From the NCBI RefSeq assembly GCF_050948215.1, contig NC_135153.1, positions 3,996,058 to 4,060,057 of the forward strand: a stretch of 64,000 bases of DNA, in the 5' to 3' direction. This document shows, piece after piece, positions 11,394 to 21,223 of the stretch (position 1 is the stretch's first letter; each line of letters opens with the position of its first letter). This stretch comes from Halictus rubicundus (taxonomy: Eukaryota; Arthropoda; Insecta; Hymenoptera; Halictidae). Made by a program: the position numbers and the translations under genes. The notes under the pieces were generated by a model. That model did no database searches. It saw only the letters and a list, made by a program, of their open reading frames with translations, and was not told the origin of the DNA.

Positions 11394-11582
11394 TACAGTG
11401 ATTTCTCTATATATGTCACCAAGGCTTGGATGATAAACGTCACGGAATTATCCCCACTACCGCGGGGTATACCCTGTGAGGAGCCGCGGAGCTCGAGTGT
11501 AACACGGCTCGAGTATGTCTCCTGGACGATACATGACGCTGGCAAGACCCGTGTTGTTGACATATATCGAGAATCCACTGTA
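11394..11582 (-). mobile_element. family B MITE, complete
   Basis: Runs from TACAGTGATTTCTCTATATA to ATATCGAGAATCCACTGTA with TA ends. It is inverted relative to the copy at 9613: its right half contains the GGCAAGACCCGTGTTGTTGA segment. It is inserted into, or abuts, the interrupted family A copy. Confidence 0.88.
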
Positions 11583-11583
11583 A

Positions 11584-11670
11584 CTCTTTAACAAAGCCGC
11601 GGAGGACATTTTCACAAAGGAAAAGGTTACTTCAAATGGCCTTCGGAATCATCCCCTTCAAGGAATAAGA
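11584..11670 (+). mobile_element. family E fragment (right part)
   Basis: Sequence CTTTAACAAAGCCGCGGAGG, then TTCACAAAGGAAAAGGTTAC and TTCAAATGGCC, is the right-arm interior of family E. The terminal GGGACACCCTG is not reached. It is the last layer of the nested stack that starts at 10674. Confidence 0.65.
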
Positions 11671-11865
11671 TAGCAAACGTACGAACTCCGGCAGATCCGA
11701 TCCGACAGTGTGCGAGCACTTCACGCTGACATTGTACCTCATCGAATGAACACGTTAAAAACCAAGTTGCTCGGGTCTCACGTCTCAATTCGTCTTCCCT
11801 GTTCGAATTAGTACGACCCTTTTCGACGTTTGTGCTTCAGAGTGTACTTGAATTGTACTTGTACT

Positions 11866-11932
11866 CGAATTTGTGCTTCTACTCGAATTCGTACTTCTAC
11901 TCGAATTCGTACTTCTACTCGAATTCGTACTT
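11866..11932. repeat. 18-bp tandem repeat
   Basis: About four copies of TACTCGAATTCGTACTTC in a row, the first one diverged. Open frames through it are an artefact of the repeat. Confidence 0.85.
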
Positions 11933-12081
11933 GTTCATGCTCGCGCCTTTTATTCGCCGACATAAAGAAAATTGTGAACACATGCTGGGTCAATTAGAAA
12001 TTGAAAAAAAAGTAAAATTTGTCAAAAACAATCCGCATTGTTCGAGGGAAAACACTGTGTACGCGAGAAATTTCATTTATA

Positions 12082-13020
12082 CAGGGTGTCCCACTTTTCA
12101 CGATTATTCAAGTACTTGCGATAATCTGACAAACAAATACTTCAAACAGAAGTTGATCAGTTTTTGATTGGCTATACATTGCATTAAAAAAAAGTTAGAA
12201 ACAAATTATTTTTTTAGTATTGTCAAGGTCACCTTCATTTTTTTAAATGGCACTTTGTATTTTTGACTTAACAGTGTTATAGCCCGTAAGACACATTCAA
12301 AGACCTAGTATACTATGACCTTCGGATGACCTTGAAGGCAAAGAAATGAAAATTTAAAAAATGACAGTCTGCTTAAATGGGTGATATTCACTCTGGCTTG
12401 GCCACCACGATCCCCTGATTTGTCACCACTTGATTTTTCTGTATGGGGTCATTTACAGTCGATAGTTTATGCTGTTCCAATACAAAATAAGGAACATTTA
12501 AAGCAGCGAATTCGTACAGCATGCGAAGAACTTCGCTACGACAGTATCGTAAGAGCAACCAAAGCAAATTTACTACGTAGAACGGAATTGTGTCTACAAC
12601 AACATAGATTACATTTCGAACATTTGATGTAACTTTTTCTCGAAATCCTTTGCATTCATTTAATCAAGGTTCCTGAATCGAATGTAATTTCGAGTCTTAA
12701 TAATAAACACAAGTTATTATCACCCATTCGAGCAGACTGACTTTCTTGTTAAAATTTTCATTTCTTTGCCTTCAAGGTCATCCGAAGGTCATGGTATACT
12801 AGGTCGTTGAATTCGTCTTGATACGGGCTACAATACGGTTAAGTCAAAAATACAAAGTGCCATTTAAAAAAATGAAGGTGACCTTGACAATACTAAAACT
12901 TTTCTTTATTGCAATGCATAGCCAATCGAAAACTGATAAACTTTTGTTGAAAATATTTGTTTGCCAGATTGTCGCAAGTACTTGAGAAGAATCGTGAAAA
13001 GTGTCACGTGGGACAGCCTG
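12082..13020 (+). mobile_element. long-TIR DDE (Tc1/mariner-like) element, internally deleted, 939 bp
   Basis: The left end is CAGGGTGTCCCACTTTTCAC, the right end GTGAAAAGTGTCACGTGGGACAGCCTG, seen in two pieces, and TA flanks both. Inverted repeats extend about 300 bp inward on each side, through the TGACAAACAAATA, GTCAAGGTCACCTTCATT and CAAAGTGCCATTTAAA motifs. The centre holds the C-terminal part of a transposase (12381-12632). A smaller relative with no coding remnant is at 34595-35054. Confidence 0.9.
12381..12632 (+). pseudogene. transposase C-terminal remnant (Tc1/mariner-like DDE)
   Basis: The 83-codon frame contains WPPRSPDLSPLDFSVWGHLQ and then VYAVPIQNKEHLKQRI. This is the last catalytic block of Tc1/mariner-superfamily transposases; the Asp of SPLDF is the likely third catalytic acid. 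The frame ends in a natural stop (HFEHLM then TAA). The N-terminal DNA-binding domain and the first two catalytic acids are absent, so the copy cannot make a functional enzyme. It sits between the long inverted repeats of the 12082-13020 element. Confidence 0.9.
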
Positions 13021-13885
13021 TATTATTCAGCAAATAAAAATGAACGAACTGATGGGGCGTCCTATCGCTCCGTCCCCGACTGTACACCGGTCAATAACTT
13101 TAGACTCGGATCGCTAAACCTAACAAAGGGCAACGTCGTCGTGTCGCGTCGGTCGTAAAAGGTAGAAACCTCGGCGATTCTTGCGTCGGTCGCGACGTGA
13201 TGCGTGCGGCCTCCTGGTTCCCTAGACAACGGAGATAGTCCTCCCTGCTAGTTAAAGCTTCGCACGGCAGTGAATCGGAGCTGCCCCTACCCTGTCCCTG
13301 TCCCTATCCCTGCCCCGGTCCCGGTCGTCAAGGAAACTCGGACGACCGAGCCTGAAACCGTCTGCTGTCATCTGGGTGGTGACCGCGACCGCGGGAATCC
13401 TCTCTCTTTCGTAGCCACCGATGTCCTTCGTTAGCATTGACGAGTGGGGCAGCTGAAGCGTTAGGGCAGCCCCGATTTACCCGCGAGTAGGGCTCCGCCG
13501 GACAGCGTTCCACCACACCGGTAGGAACATTAATCTTCGGTCGCCGCGGTGTCGACATAAATAGTGTGAAATTACACAGGTCGAAGCACACCCCCTGCTC
13601 GCGTTTCTGACACGGCCGTGGTGGCCAACGACTCTTCGGTTCCACGAAAACGGCCGTAACCGGTTGATTCTTTCGACCAGATTGCAGCTAATAAGAAGCA
13701 AATTTGGTTCGTGTTATGGTCGCAACCCCGTGGTCGGGAAAGGTGTAACACGGCAACGCGCGGCGTTAGCGACGCGGCTCGCCGGGGACAATGAGAACCG
13801 CTGAGCTCTTAGAGCCATTAGCTATGCGCAGTAGGTGCGCAAGATAAATATACGGATACACGTGCATCGGTTGCGGTCGACTGTG

Positions 13886-13912
13886 TGTGTGTGTGTGTGT
13901 ATGTGTGTGTCT
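13886..13912. repeat. (GT)n microsatellite
   Basis: A GT run interrupted by a single ATGT, close to the second exon in the 11.6-kb intron. Confidence 0.9.
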
Positions 13913-14209
13913 GTACGTGAGGGGCGAATACAGGTGCGCGCGAGCGCGGGGTAACAGGCCAATGTAAAGTCGGTGCGGCGAGGATGCAATTAATGCTAAG
14001 AAGCCAAGCTGGTTTAGCGGTCGAGCGAGCATGATTATCCTGGATAGGGAAAACGAGGGACCCAGGGCTGCGGCGAGAGGAAGATGAAGGCGGACGAGCG
14101 AAACAGCCGCACCCGGCGGGAAAGAGAGGAAGACTGTTAGGCGAATAGAGAAAGGAAGGGCACACCGGGACTTAACCGGAATTAGTGTTACGGAATGGTG
14201 ATTCCTTAC

Positions 14210-14273
14210 CATCACGTAATGTCGTTGAATCTCGATCTTCTCCGTGGCCAGTTTCTCGCACTCGAGTTTCAAG
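14210..14273 (-). CDS. gro: groucho/TLE corepressor, Q-domain exon (second)
   Basis: This 64-bp exon lies on the minus strand between an acceptor (GTTCGCAG) and a donor (ATG then GTAAGG). The first base completes an Ala codon begun in the upstream exon. The following 21 codons read LKLECEKLATEKIEIQ and then RHYVM, the second helix segment of the Groucho/TLE Q domain. Leu residues at heptad spacing fit the tetramerising coiled coil. Relative to the usual SEKTEMQ the segment has TEKIEIQ, conservative changes. The frame joins in phase 2 from the 19670-19767 exon and leaves in phase 0 to the 2527-2571 exon. An ATG-initiated open frame covers the exon and reads on into the intron, but that extension is intronic. 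Confidence 0.95.
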
Positions 14274-14866
14274 CTGCGAACAGAGGCAAAAAGGGAGCTC
14301 GGATTAAATGATTTTCTACCGGATACCTGTAGACCGTAGACGATCGTCTACGTTCCTTATCGGCCGCGACGTTAGGCCACCGAGTATGTACAGTTAGGGC
14401 GTGCTTTCGTTCGTTCGTTTCACGAGACACGCTCACCGGCGACCTTTACGTCCGCCGCGTTTATAGTGTAATGTTAATACTAATTATTGACGCCTGCGCG
14501 TACGTAACCGCGCTGTACAAGCGCGACCATTTATTTCGTATTCTAACTGCTGCGCGATCCAGCCGTTTAAATTGTGTGTGCTTCATCCAGTCACGGATCA
14601 ACGGGCTTCCGAAGTAGCGATGGGATCGATCCGATCGTGTATTCAATCTATAGATCTCACCTAATCCGCGCACTGAAGGACTAAACATTCGAAACCTTCA
14701 GAGACACCAGGATAATGCTAGAATAAAATACCAGTGATTTCATTGCAAACATTATAATTGAGAATCTTTATGTAAAAAAAAAAAAAAATAAAATGAAATA
14801 AAAATCTTATACATCGATGGTAACAAACACAGGAGTAGAAATTAATTTCGACCCCTAATCATTTAA

Positions 14867-15035
14867 CACTGACTGCCATACTAGAAACCTCAAAAAGCCA
14901 AAAAATTAAAGTAAGTTATTTAATGAGATAAAAATTGAAAAAAATTAAATGTATGACATTGAGTAGTACCCCAACTTTCTTGCATTTTTACAGATCCTAA
15001 TCAAATTTGGTACGATGAAACCGGCGGTCAACGTG
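14867..15035. mobile_element. piggyBac-like MITE, 169 bp, TTAA-flanked
   Basis: TTAA at 14863-14866 and 15036-15039 flanks ends CACTGACTGCC and GGCGGTCAACGTG, which are imperfect inverted repeats. The interior is AT-rich and non-coding. A similar left end (TTAACACGTTGACTGCC) is at 48097. Confidence 0.65.
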
Positions 15036-15274
15036 TTAAATAAGTCGATTACTATGATATTTTTAAATTCTTCCAACATTTTTGTACTGTTACAAGTTTT
15101 GAATACTTATTTTTGTCATAAATGCATGAAATCCACATTGTAACGAGTGAATAAAATAACTGCGTTTTAAGACACAAACAAACAGAAATCGAAGATCTCG
15201 CTACGCGGAAACATGAATGAAGGTTCACTCCGAGGAATTTCTGAGAGCATCCCCGCAGCCAGTAGAGGGGTAAG

Positions 15275-15546
15275 TACAGTTTTTTCTCGATATATGTCGC
15301 AAAACTATTTAAATAAAAGTCTCAGAACTATCCCCACTCCCGCGGGGTATACCCCGTGAGGGGCCTTAAAACCGCCGATTTGAAAAAACCAAGTTGACCT
15401 TCAAATGACCTTGAAAACGCTTTTCCCCCTCGAAATCCTTGGACACTTTGGATCCTTGCATTCTTTTTTAATATCTTTCATACTTTTCGAGATATTCGGC
15501 TGGAAAGTTTTCACATTAACACCCTGTGTATCGAGAAAACACTGTG
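15275..15546 (+). mobile_element. family A-like element with foreign interior
   Basis: Starts TACAGTTTTTTCTCGATATA and ends TATCGAGAAAACACTGTG. The left third is A/B-type (CCCCACTCCCGCGGGGTATA). From about 15370 to 15525 the sequence is unrelated to other copies and ends in CACATTAACACCCTGTG, so it may be a second small element inserted inside. Confidence 0.6.
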
Positions 15547-16867
15547 TGCGGTTTCTAGAAGAAAAAAAAATCGCTTTTTAAATATTCGGTGCGTTCGTCT
15601 ACATCGTTCCCGAGTAAGTATCGAGTGTTCGAGGCCGGATCTCGCTTTCCTCGGTACTCTGAATCGTCGCGAGCGTTTCCATCGTCTGAACTTTTAAATC
15701 ATCGACCAGAAGAACTACAGGCTGAACGTCTGCGAACTTCAAAGGGGGAACCGTCAGAGGAAAAACGGAAGACAAGGGAGGGCGACGCGGTGGCAGGCGT
15801 AAAAGGAAAGAGCTTGAAACTTCCGGTAGGGTCTAACGTACAAGTTCCACGTAGAAGCAATGAAAGTTTCGATCCGCGAAGCTCGAACGTTGAAAAATGC
15901 AGCCGCCGCCGCCGGGGGCTTTCTTAATTCCGTATTCGCGTTGGTTACCGGTCGCACGGGTGTCATTACGCGTCTGCCAATAGCCGCGCTGTCGTAAATC
16001 ACTTATGGCTTTTGCGGATCGCGTGCGGCCAAGGAACCCAGCTGCATCGGTTCCCAGGCTATTCCGATCCGCGGCCTGTATCACGGTTACGTATGCAACT
16101 CCGAGACAAAAGACGCGGTAAGCCGCGACGATCCGGACAGGTGATGCGTTCAATCGTGTTTCACCGAGACGCTTTTTCCCTTCCACAACGAAAAATCGTT
16201 CGAACTAACCACGTTCTACGACGAACTGTAGGCCGAGTGCTTCGTGTGCTGGAGACAGGCTGACCTGTCCAGCAAATGAATATAATAAGGGGGATTCTCG
16301 TGTAACAAGGACAAAAATAATTTGCAATTTTCTTTTTTGTTTACAAACACTATTTATATTATCGGAGTGAAACTTTTTGGCATACAAGCGGGCAACTTCA
16401 AACTATAAGAGGAACATTTTGTTTCAATTGCTTATTGATTTTGTGACAAATACTACAATTCTGGGCTAAACTTCACTTTGGCAAACCAGAAATTTTTAAC
16501 TTTTTATTATATAATCCTGTACATCTTGACGAGAGAATGCCAAAAATCGAAGCTTTAAGGCAAGGAATTTACAAAAACAGTGAAAGATGTGAAAAGTCTA
16601 GGAATATTCTTATGTTGTTTTCAACGTAAAAAGACTACTAACGGGTGAAATGAATCTTTAATTAACTACTACTTCCCAGAATCGATGCAGAATATTTTTA
16701 GTTTGTATTAAGGACCGCACTCTAATGATTCCCGCTTCTGTAGATTTAAGTTAACTATTGGAATTACCGCGGCACCACTCAAATTTATGCTACTAACAAT
16801 TATCTAATGTGCAACTATTCAAAATATAATTATTCGTGGAGTTAGATGAAATTTGAAAAATAATGTA

Positions 16868-17386
16868 TTGGGTTGGAACGAAATTTCGTACCGTTTTTAA
16901 ATTAAAATTCAAAGATAAAATTAAGATATTTATCGAACAACTTCTTCTCCAGCCTGTTGTATTACTTTTTACCATTTTTTATGTAAACTTATCATGTTGT
17001 TGAATATACAGGTTGTCCCAAAAATGTTGTATTTTCTTGGAATGGACGATTCCTGACGCAATTTAAAGTCACTTTTTCCGTTGCAAAAATATTCTCCGCG
17101 GCTTTGTTAAGGAATTATTAGCGAAAAACGCAGACCAATCAGGGCGCGGATATAGCAGGCGGATTCTGACTCAGCCAATGCCAACGCCAGGCCGGGACCC
17201 CAGTTTTTAGTTAATAACTCGTTAACAAAGGCGCGAAGAACGTTCTCGCAAAGGAAAAAGTTAGTTCAAGTGATCTCGGAAATTATCTCTTTCAAGGGAG
17301 TACAACATTTTTGGGACACCGTATATATCTCGATATTATTTTTGAATTTTAATTTAAAAATGCTACGAACTTTCGTACCAACCCAA
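16868..17386. mobile_element. mariner element remnant carrying a family E insertion
   Basis: The left end TTGGGTTGGAACGAAATTTC and right end GAACTTTCGTACCAACCCAA are mariner-type terminal inverted repeats, followed inward by matching AAATTAAAATTCAAA and TTTGAATTTTAATTT. TGTA occurs immediately outside both ends. Apart from the family E element at 17009-17321 the interior is only about 200 bp, so the transposase gene is gone. Confidence 0.85.
17009..17321. mobile_element. family E MITE, nested in mariner
   Basis: Left end CAGGTTGTCCCAAAAATG; right end CATTTTTGGGACACCG; TA on both sides. The arms contain CTCCGCGGCTTTGTTAAGGA and its inverted partner. The left arm carries GACCAATCAGGGCGCGG, a CCAAT-box match. 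It lies inside the mariner remnant at 16868-17386. Confidence 0.87.
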
Positions 17387-17532
17387 TGTAAATAAAGGGT
17401 GTCCCAAAATGACCTGACATTTCCAATTGCGTGCCACTTTTTTGTGGTGAACCTAGACTAATACTATTATAGTACTAATACTATTACTAATACTATTATT
17501 ATACTAATCTTTAGCAACTGGCATCAGGAAGT

Positions 17533-17742
17533 ATGGAATTTTTTCTTTGGGGTTTTCTGAAAGGAAAAGTGTATGCCAATGATCCACAGACCATTCCGGA
17601 GCTCAAGGAAGCAATTGGACGCAGCATTACTGAAATTAGTCCGCAATTATGCCAAACTGTTATCGAAAATTGCGTCAAAAGAGTGAACGTTTGCAAACAG
17701 GCACGAGGCGGCCATTTATCAGATATTGTGTTCCACACATAA
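17533..17742 (+). pseudogene. transposase C-terminal remnant
   Basis: The frame reads MEFFLWGFLKGKVYAN and later CKQARGGHLSDIVFHT before a stop. This is the conserved tail of a DDE transposase lineage common in insects, in which LDFFLWG follows the third catalytic acid. Here the acid itself is lost (SMEFFLWG). It belongs to a different lineage from the copy at 12381, which has FSVWGHLQ. The enzyme would be non-functional. Confidence 0.9.
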
Positions 17743-17767
17743 CCTCCACGTTTGTACGTTATATTAA

Positions 17768-17966
17768 CACACTATCGGCGGGTAAAACCATGAGCTTGAC
17801 TCACACGTCACGTCGTTGCTTAACAACCTGAAGGTTGCTTACAAAGAGTTGTGCAAAACAAAATATACATTACATGAAAAAAAAAACAAGCATTGGTAAG
17901 TGCTTTACTAACACTTAGCGTACGTTCTGCATAAAAGGTATTAATACCCTTCCCGCGGATAGTGTG
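17768..17966. mobile_element. piggyBac-like MITE, 199 bp, TTAA-flanked
   Basis: TTAA at 17764-17767 and 17967-17970 flanks inverted ends CACACTATCGGCGGG and CCCGCGGATAGTGTG. A palindrome GGTATTAATACC (17937-17948) lies close inside the right end. The element is nested in the 17395-18047 element, downstream of its transposase remnant. Confidence 0.88.
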
Positions 17967-18697
17967 TTAAAATAAAAACATTTATACTTTAAAAAAAAAA
18001 ACGTTTTATTAATAAATTAAAATGTCAGGTCATTTTGGAACACCCTTTATAACATTGAATGCAGTTTAATGGAACGATTGCATTTTTAAACTATATTTCA
18101 AAGGTCCGCTTAAGGATTTATGTGCATAGGTGTAATAATTACAGACGAGACATCTCTCAAGTTCTGCTCCGTTTGTTGGGAACACCTTGCGCACGATCGA
18201 TTTCTCGAAGTTATACACCGCGGATGGCTTCGTTGGGATTAGCTGCACGCGGCACTCCGCCTCTTTAAATATTAATTCCAAAAGGGGACGTTCGAGACTA
18301 CTAAAGGGAACGGCTGCCGTTCAAGTTGAGACCTAGAAGGGCGGCTTGGGTTTTTATGCTCCGCTTCGCAGCCTTTCGACAACCACCAACACAGGTGCAC
18401 ACGATTTCTAAATCGATTTCATTTGAATTTTATCCTCGAACCCTACGGGATGTACAGGTTGTTTATTTTAATATCCGTTGGAATTTTTTCAGTTACCCAC
18501 AACGAGCTCACATATCTTTTAATGGTGAAGTGTAAAAGTTACGGGTACCTAATGTCTTGGAAAAACTTGTTTATTTCTATTTAATTTTATCTGTTATAAA
18601 ACTTTTATCAATATACTTGTGACATTTTTCTGATTAAAATAAGACCAAACACGATACAATTTGGACACTTATTTAAACACTTATGTAATTGACGATT

Positions 18698-18840
18698 CAG
18701 TAGAACCTCGATTATCCGAACCGAACAATTTAAAGCGAGACCTATTGTACAAATCAGTGACCACTTACTTCGGCACTATAGCTATGTAGATAACTGTTCT
18801 ATTATCCGAACACCCATGCTCGATAATCGAGGTTCTACTA
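18698..18840. mobile_element. Tigger/pogo-like MITE, 143 bp
   Basis: Left end CAGTAGAACCTCGATTATCC; right end GATAATCGAGGTTCTACTA. It is surrounded on both sides by inverted copies of a repeat found also at 40.0 and 41.4 kb (core GTGTTTGGTNTCATTT), so it may sit in the middle of a larger palindromic unit running from about 18590 to 18950. Confidence 0.8.
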
Positions 18841-19669
18841 TTATCATGAATTAAACTAGTAAACATGATCAAAATTGTGTTACGTTTGGTGTCATTTCTG
18901 TCACAAAATTGGCACAAGTATGAAGATAAAAGTTGATAAAAGAGACATTATTGTATGCTCAAGAAATTTTTATCGATACACCGCATTAACCCTTTTATGG
19001 AAGTAAAATGACCGAGTTTTAAATATTTAGAAACGTGTCGATATTTTCTTGTTATCAACAATGCGATTCTTCCTTTCACTGCAGCAATAATTTAATAGTC
19101 AATTACCGTATCGGCGGTTATCAAGAAATACGCCATTAACACATCAGCGGCCTACTGATACAGGCAGTGTAAAAAGTATTCCCACACCTTTTGAAAACGA
19201 ATAACTTTTTTAAAAATTAAGCAAGGGCCCGAGTTTTATTTTCTAGATATCACGATTAATTTACTAATTTTTTAAAAAATTGCTTTGGTCGCAAATTCGG
19301 AGAAGAAAGTAGAGGTCACGATTTTTAAGTATTTTTATCTGCCCATTTCTGACCTTGTGTGACCTTGACGATCATACTGCCGTATGCCGAATGAATTCGT
19401 TTCGGCGCACGCTTTCATATGATATAAAAAATACATAGCATTCCGTTTAAAAAACTGAAGATCATCTTTACGTCTAAAAAAATAATGCAGATAAAGAAAA
19501 TGACAGACACCATTAGATTGCTTGCAGAAAACAATTGTGAATGATTTTGGCTAACCACAACGATTCCCATGCGAATACCGCGCAGCCAGACGATTATGGC
19601 TTCGAGTTAGAGAGCGTCGCTGAATTTGAATCTAAACTTGGTAACTAATCAAAATGGTTTTGTACTTAC

Positions 19670-19767
19670 GCGTGACATTGGTTCTGTAGAAAATTGAATT
19701 CCTCCTTGATCCTGTCGCAGGACTCTCCGACGGTGAACTTAATTTGTTGACCGGGTTGCGGTGGACC
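19670..19767 (-). CDS. gro: groucho/TLE corepressor, Q-domain exon (first of three in window)
   Basis: This 98-bp internal exon is read on the minus strand. It opens after an acceptor (TTGTTGCAG) and closes at a consensus donor (GC then GTAAGT). Its 32 full codons include IKFTVGESCDRIKEEFNFLQ, the start of the Groucho/TLE Q domain. That domain forms the coiled-coil tetramer of this nuclear corepressor, which is recruited by Hairy/E(spl), Runt, TCF and Engrailed-type factors. The exon starts in phase 0 with a Gly-Pro-Pro-Gln-Pro-Gly stretch, which in known Groucho follows a short N-terminal peptide, so the initiator exon should lie at higher coordinates; I could not find it. The two leftover bases (GC) join the C of the next exon to make Ala. 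The last residues read NQCHA where fly and vertebrate proteins, as I recall them, have AQYHS. That divergence is notable in a nearly invariant region. Identification is from recognised sequence; a second groucho-like paralogue cannot be excluded. Confidence 0.95.
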
Positions 19768-19844
19768 CTGCAACAAATATTAAAAATTCACGTTACAATC
19801 TATCGAAATCGATAAATGAACATACAATTCACAGAGTTATAATA

Positions 19845-19900
19845 AATTAAGTTATAATAAATTAAGTTATAATAAATTAAGTTATAATAAATTATGATAA
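19845..19900. repeat. 15-bp AT-rich tandem repeat
   Basis: Four near-perfect copies of AGTTATAATAAATTA, decaying to the right. It lies about 80 bp upstream (minus-strand sense) of the first Q-domain exon. Confidence 0.9.
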
Positions 19901-19992
19901 ATTATTTTGAGTTACAATAAATTATAATAAGATATTTTGAGCTATAATAAATTAATTTATGACAAATATCTTAATTTTATCTGTGAATATTA

Positions 19993-20029
19993 ATTGAAAA
20001 ACGCTACGAACTTCCGTTCCAACCCAACA
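19993..20029. mobile_element. solo mariner end
   Basis: GAAAAACGCTACGAACTTCC followed by GTTCCAACCCAAC matches the right terminus of the mariner at 16868-17386. No left partner is visible nearby. Confidence 0.65.
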
Positions 20030-21018
20030 CATCCTCCAAAACTAAGAAACAGCAGCTTCGTTAAAAATCGAATTATTATTAATTCAAGAAATTCCACGGA
20101 GACTCGAAAACTCAGGCTGGCGATCGTAACCATAATTTTAGACTTGCCACCAACGTGTTTCCTCCGTAATGAGGATACACGTACTCCACTCTCACGTTTC
20201 TTCGTGTTTTTAATTCTCCTGCCGTAACAAGCGCTACTGCACGTTTTCCATCTTGGCAACATCGAAACACCGTATCACCATATCGTGCTTCGTTTACCTT
20301 GATCGCGTATAAACGCACGATAATGAAATAACAAAACGTTAAATAACACGGTGTTCGGTCAACGAGAAGTCCAAACGAAAAAAAGAAAAAGCTCTTGCCG
20401 GTAATACATATTTCAAGCCACCGTGTTACCCGCTCGAAATGGAAATTTACGTGTCTTGTAATAAACATTTAATAGGCGAATATGTTCGACACATTGTGGT
20501 ACTTATTTCGCAGAGATTTGTTTAATGGTATACATCAGCCTCTCTCCGCCGTGCCAAATTACAGCTTACAACCGGAAAACAGTGGGTGTAGCAGCTGACT
20601 GTCTAACTACGCCATGCATGATATCACGTTATGACGCAGCAGCCTGTGAACCACCGGCAAACTTTTCGATCTAAACTCTGTTCTATTTATCAGAGCGTAC
20701 GCTACACGGAAACCGTCGACAGAAGATAATACATCATTATCTTTTTACTCGGCGCTCGATGACACGACGTTGTCGATAAACAACGCCAGAGGCGAGCACT
20801 ATAGTCTTCTACAAACATCGATTTCAATGAAATCACACTTTGCGCGCACATATACAGTTCCAGCATATTCACCTAAACGATTCCGCGAGCTAGACTTCAG
20901 TTCCCTCTCAATGGATTCGAACAAAATCCAACAAAGCTTTCCGAGTTGGTGTTGCGTTGTTGCTCTTTTCGCATCGCGCGCCCTTCATGTTGTTAACCCT
21001 CCGTACGTTATGCAGGAG

Positions 21019-21223
21019 CAGTGTTGCCAGATGAGGGGAGGGAGCACGAATCGAGGGGAAAGAGTTACCCTCTCTCTCTCTCTCTCTCTCTCTGCCAGTA
21101 CCGGAGTATGCGCGACAGAGACACAGAACGCGTCACGTGACCGGCCCTCGGCGCAAGCGTGGGGATTAGCGCGGTGGAAGGGGAAGTTAGAGTGGGGACT
21201 CAAGTCTTGATCTGGCGACACTG
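21019..21223 (+). mobile_element. family F MITE, complete, first half of a composite
   Basis: Starts CAGTGTTGCCAGATGAGG and ends CTTGATCTGGCGACACTG. The interior holds a (CT)n run at 21069-21093, the GTCACGTGACCGG motif and one copy of the 35-bp unit. Confidence 0.88.

Larger units (their letters stand above)
2572..14209 (-). other. gro: groucho intron, 11.6 kb
   Basis: This is the spliced-out interval between the RHYVM exon and the YYEMSYG exon, bounded by GTAAGG and TTGCAG on the minus strand. It holds the elements listed separately and stretches of unique sequence. Positions 2968-3430 are AT-rich, with a possible further GGGTAGTGC-type element start at 2968. Positions 6893-7680 are unrecognised except for a short ORF tail. 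Positions 7890-8685, 9152-9612, 9822-10673, 11671-12079 and 13023-14209 are unique or unrecognised. An 11-G run sits at 9354-9364. I see no additional exon. Confidence 0.85.
17395..18047 (+). mobile_element. DDE (Tc1/mariner-like) element, internally deleted, 653 bp
   Basis: The left end AAGGGTGTCCCAAAATGACC and right end GGTCATTTTGGAACACCCTT are inverted repeats flanked by TA (17393-17394 and 18048-18049). Inside are a transposase C-terminal fragment and a nested TTAA-flanked element. Confidence 0.88.
14274..19669 (-). other. gro: groucho intron, 5.4 kb
   Basis: This interval lies between the two upstream Q-domain exons, with GTAAGT at its start (minus strand) and TTCGCAG at its end. Positions 14274-14862 and 15547-16867 are unique, GC-balanced sequence followed by AT-rich sequence without recognised features. 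Positions 18051-18697 and 18841-19669 carry degenerate repeat sequence flanking a Tigger-like element. No exon is seen. Confidence 0.85.

Noticed and set aside
13766..14272. 168-codon minus-strand frame taken as one coding unit
   Set aside because: Only its first 21 codons are the groucho exon. The donor GTAAGG follows at 14209 and downstream sequence continues into a GT repeat, so the rest is intron.
18986..19139. Possible TTAA-bounded element starting TTAACCCTTTTATGG
   Set aside because: TTAA is present on both sides, but the two ends do not form inverted repeats.
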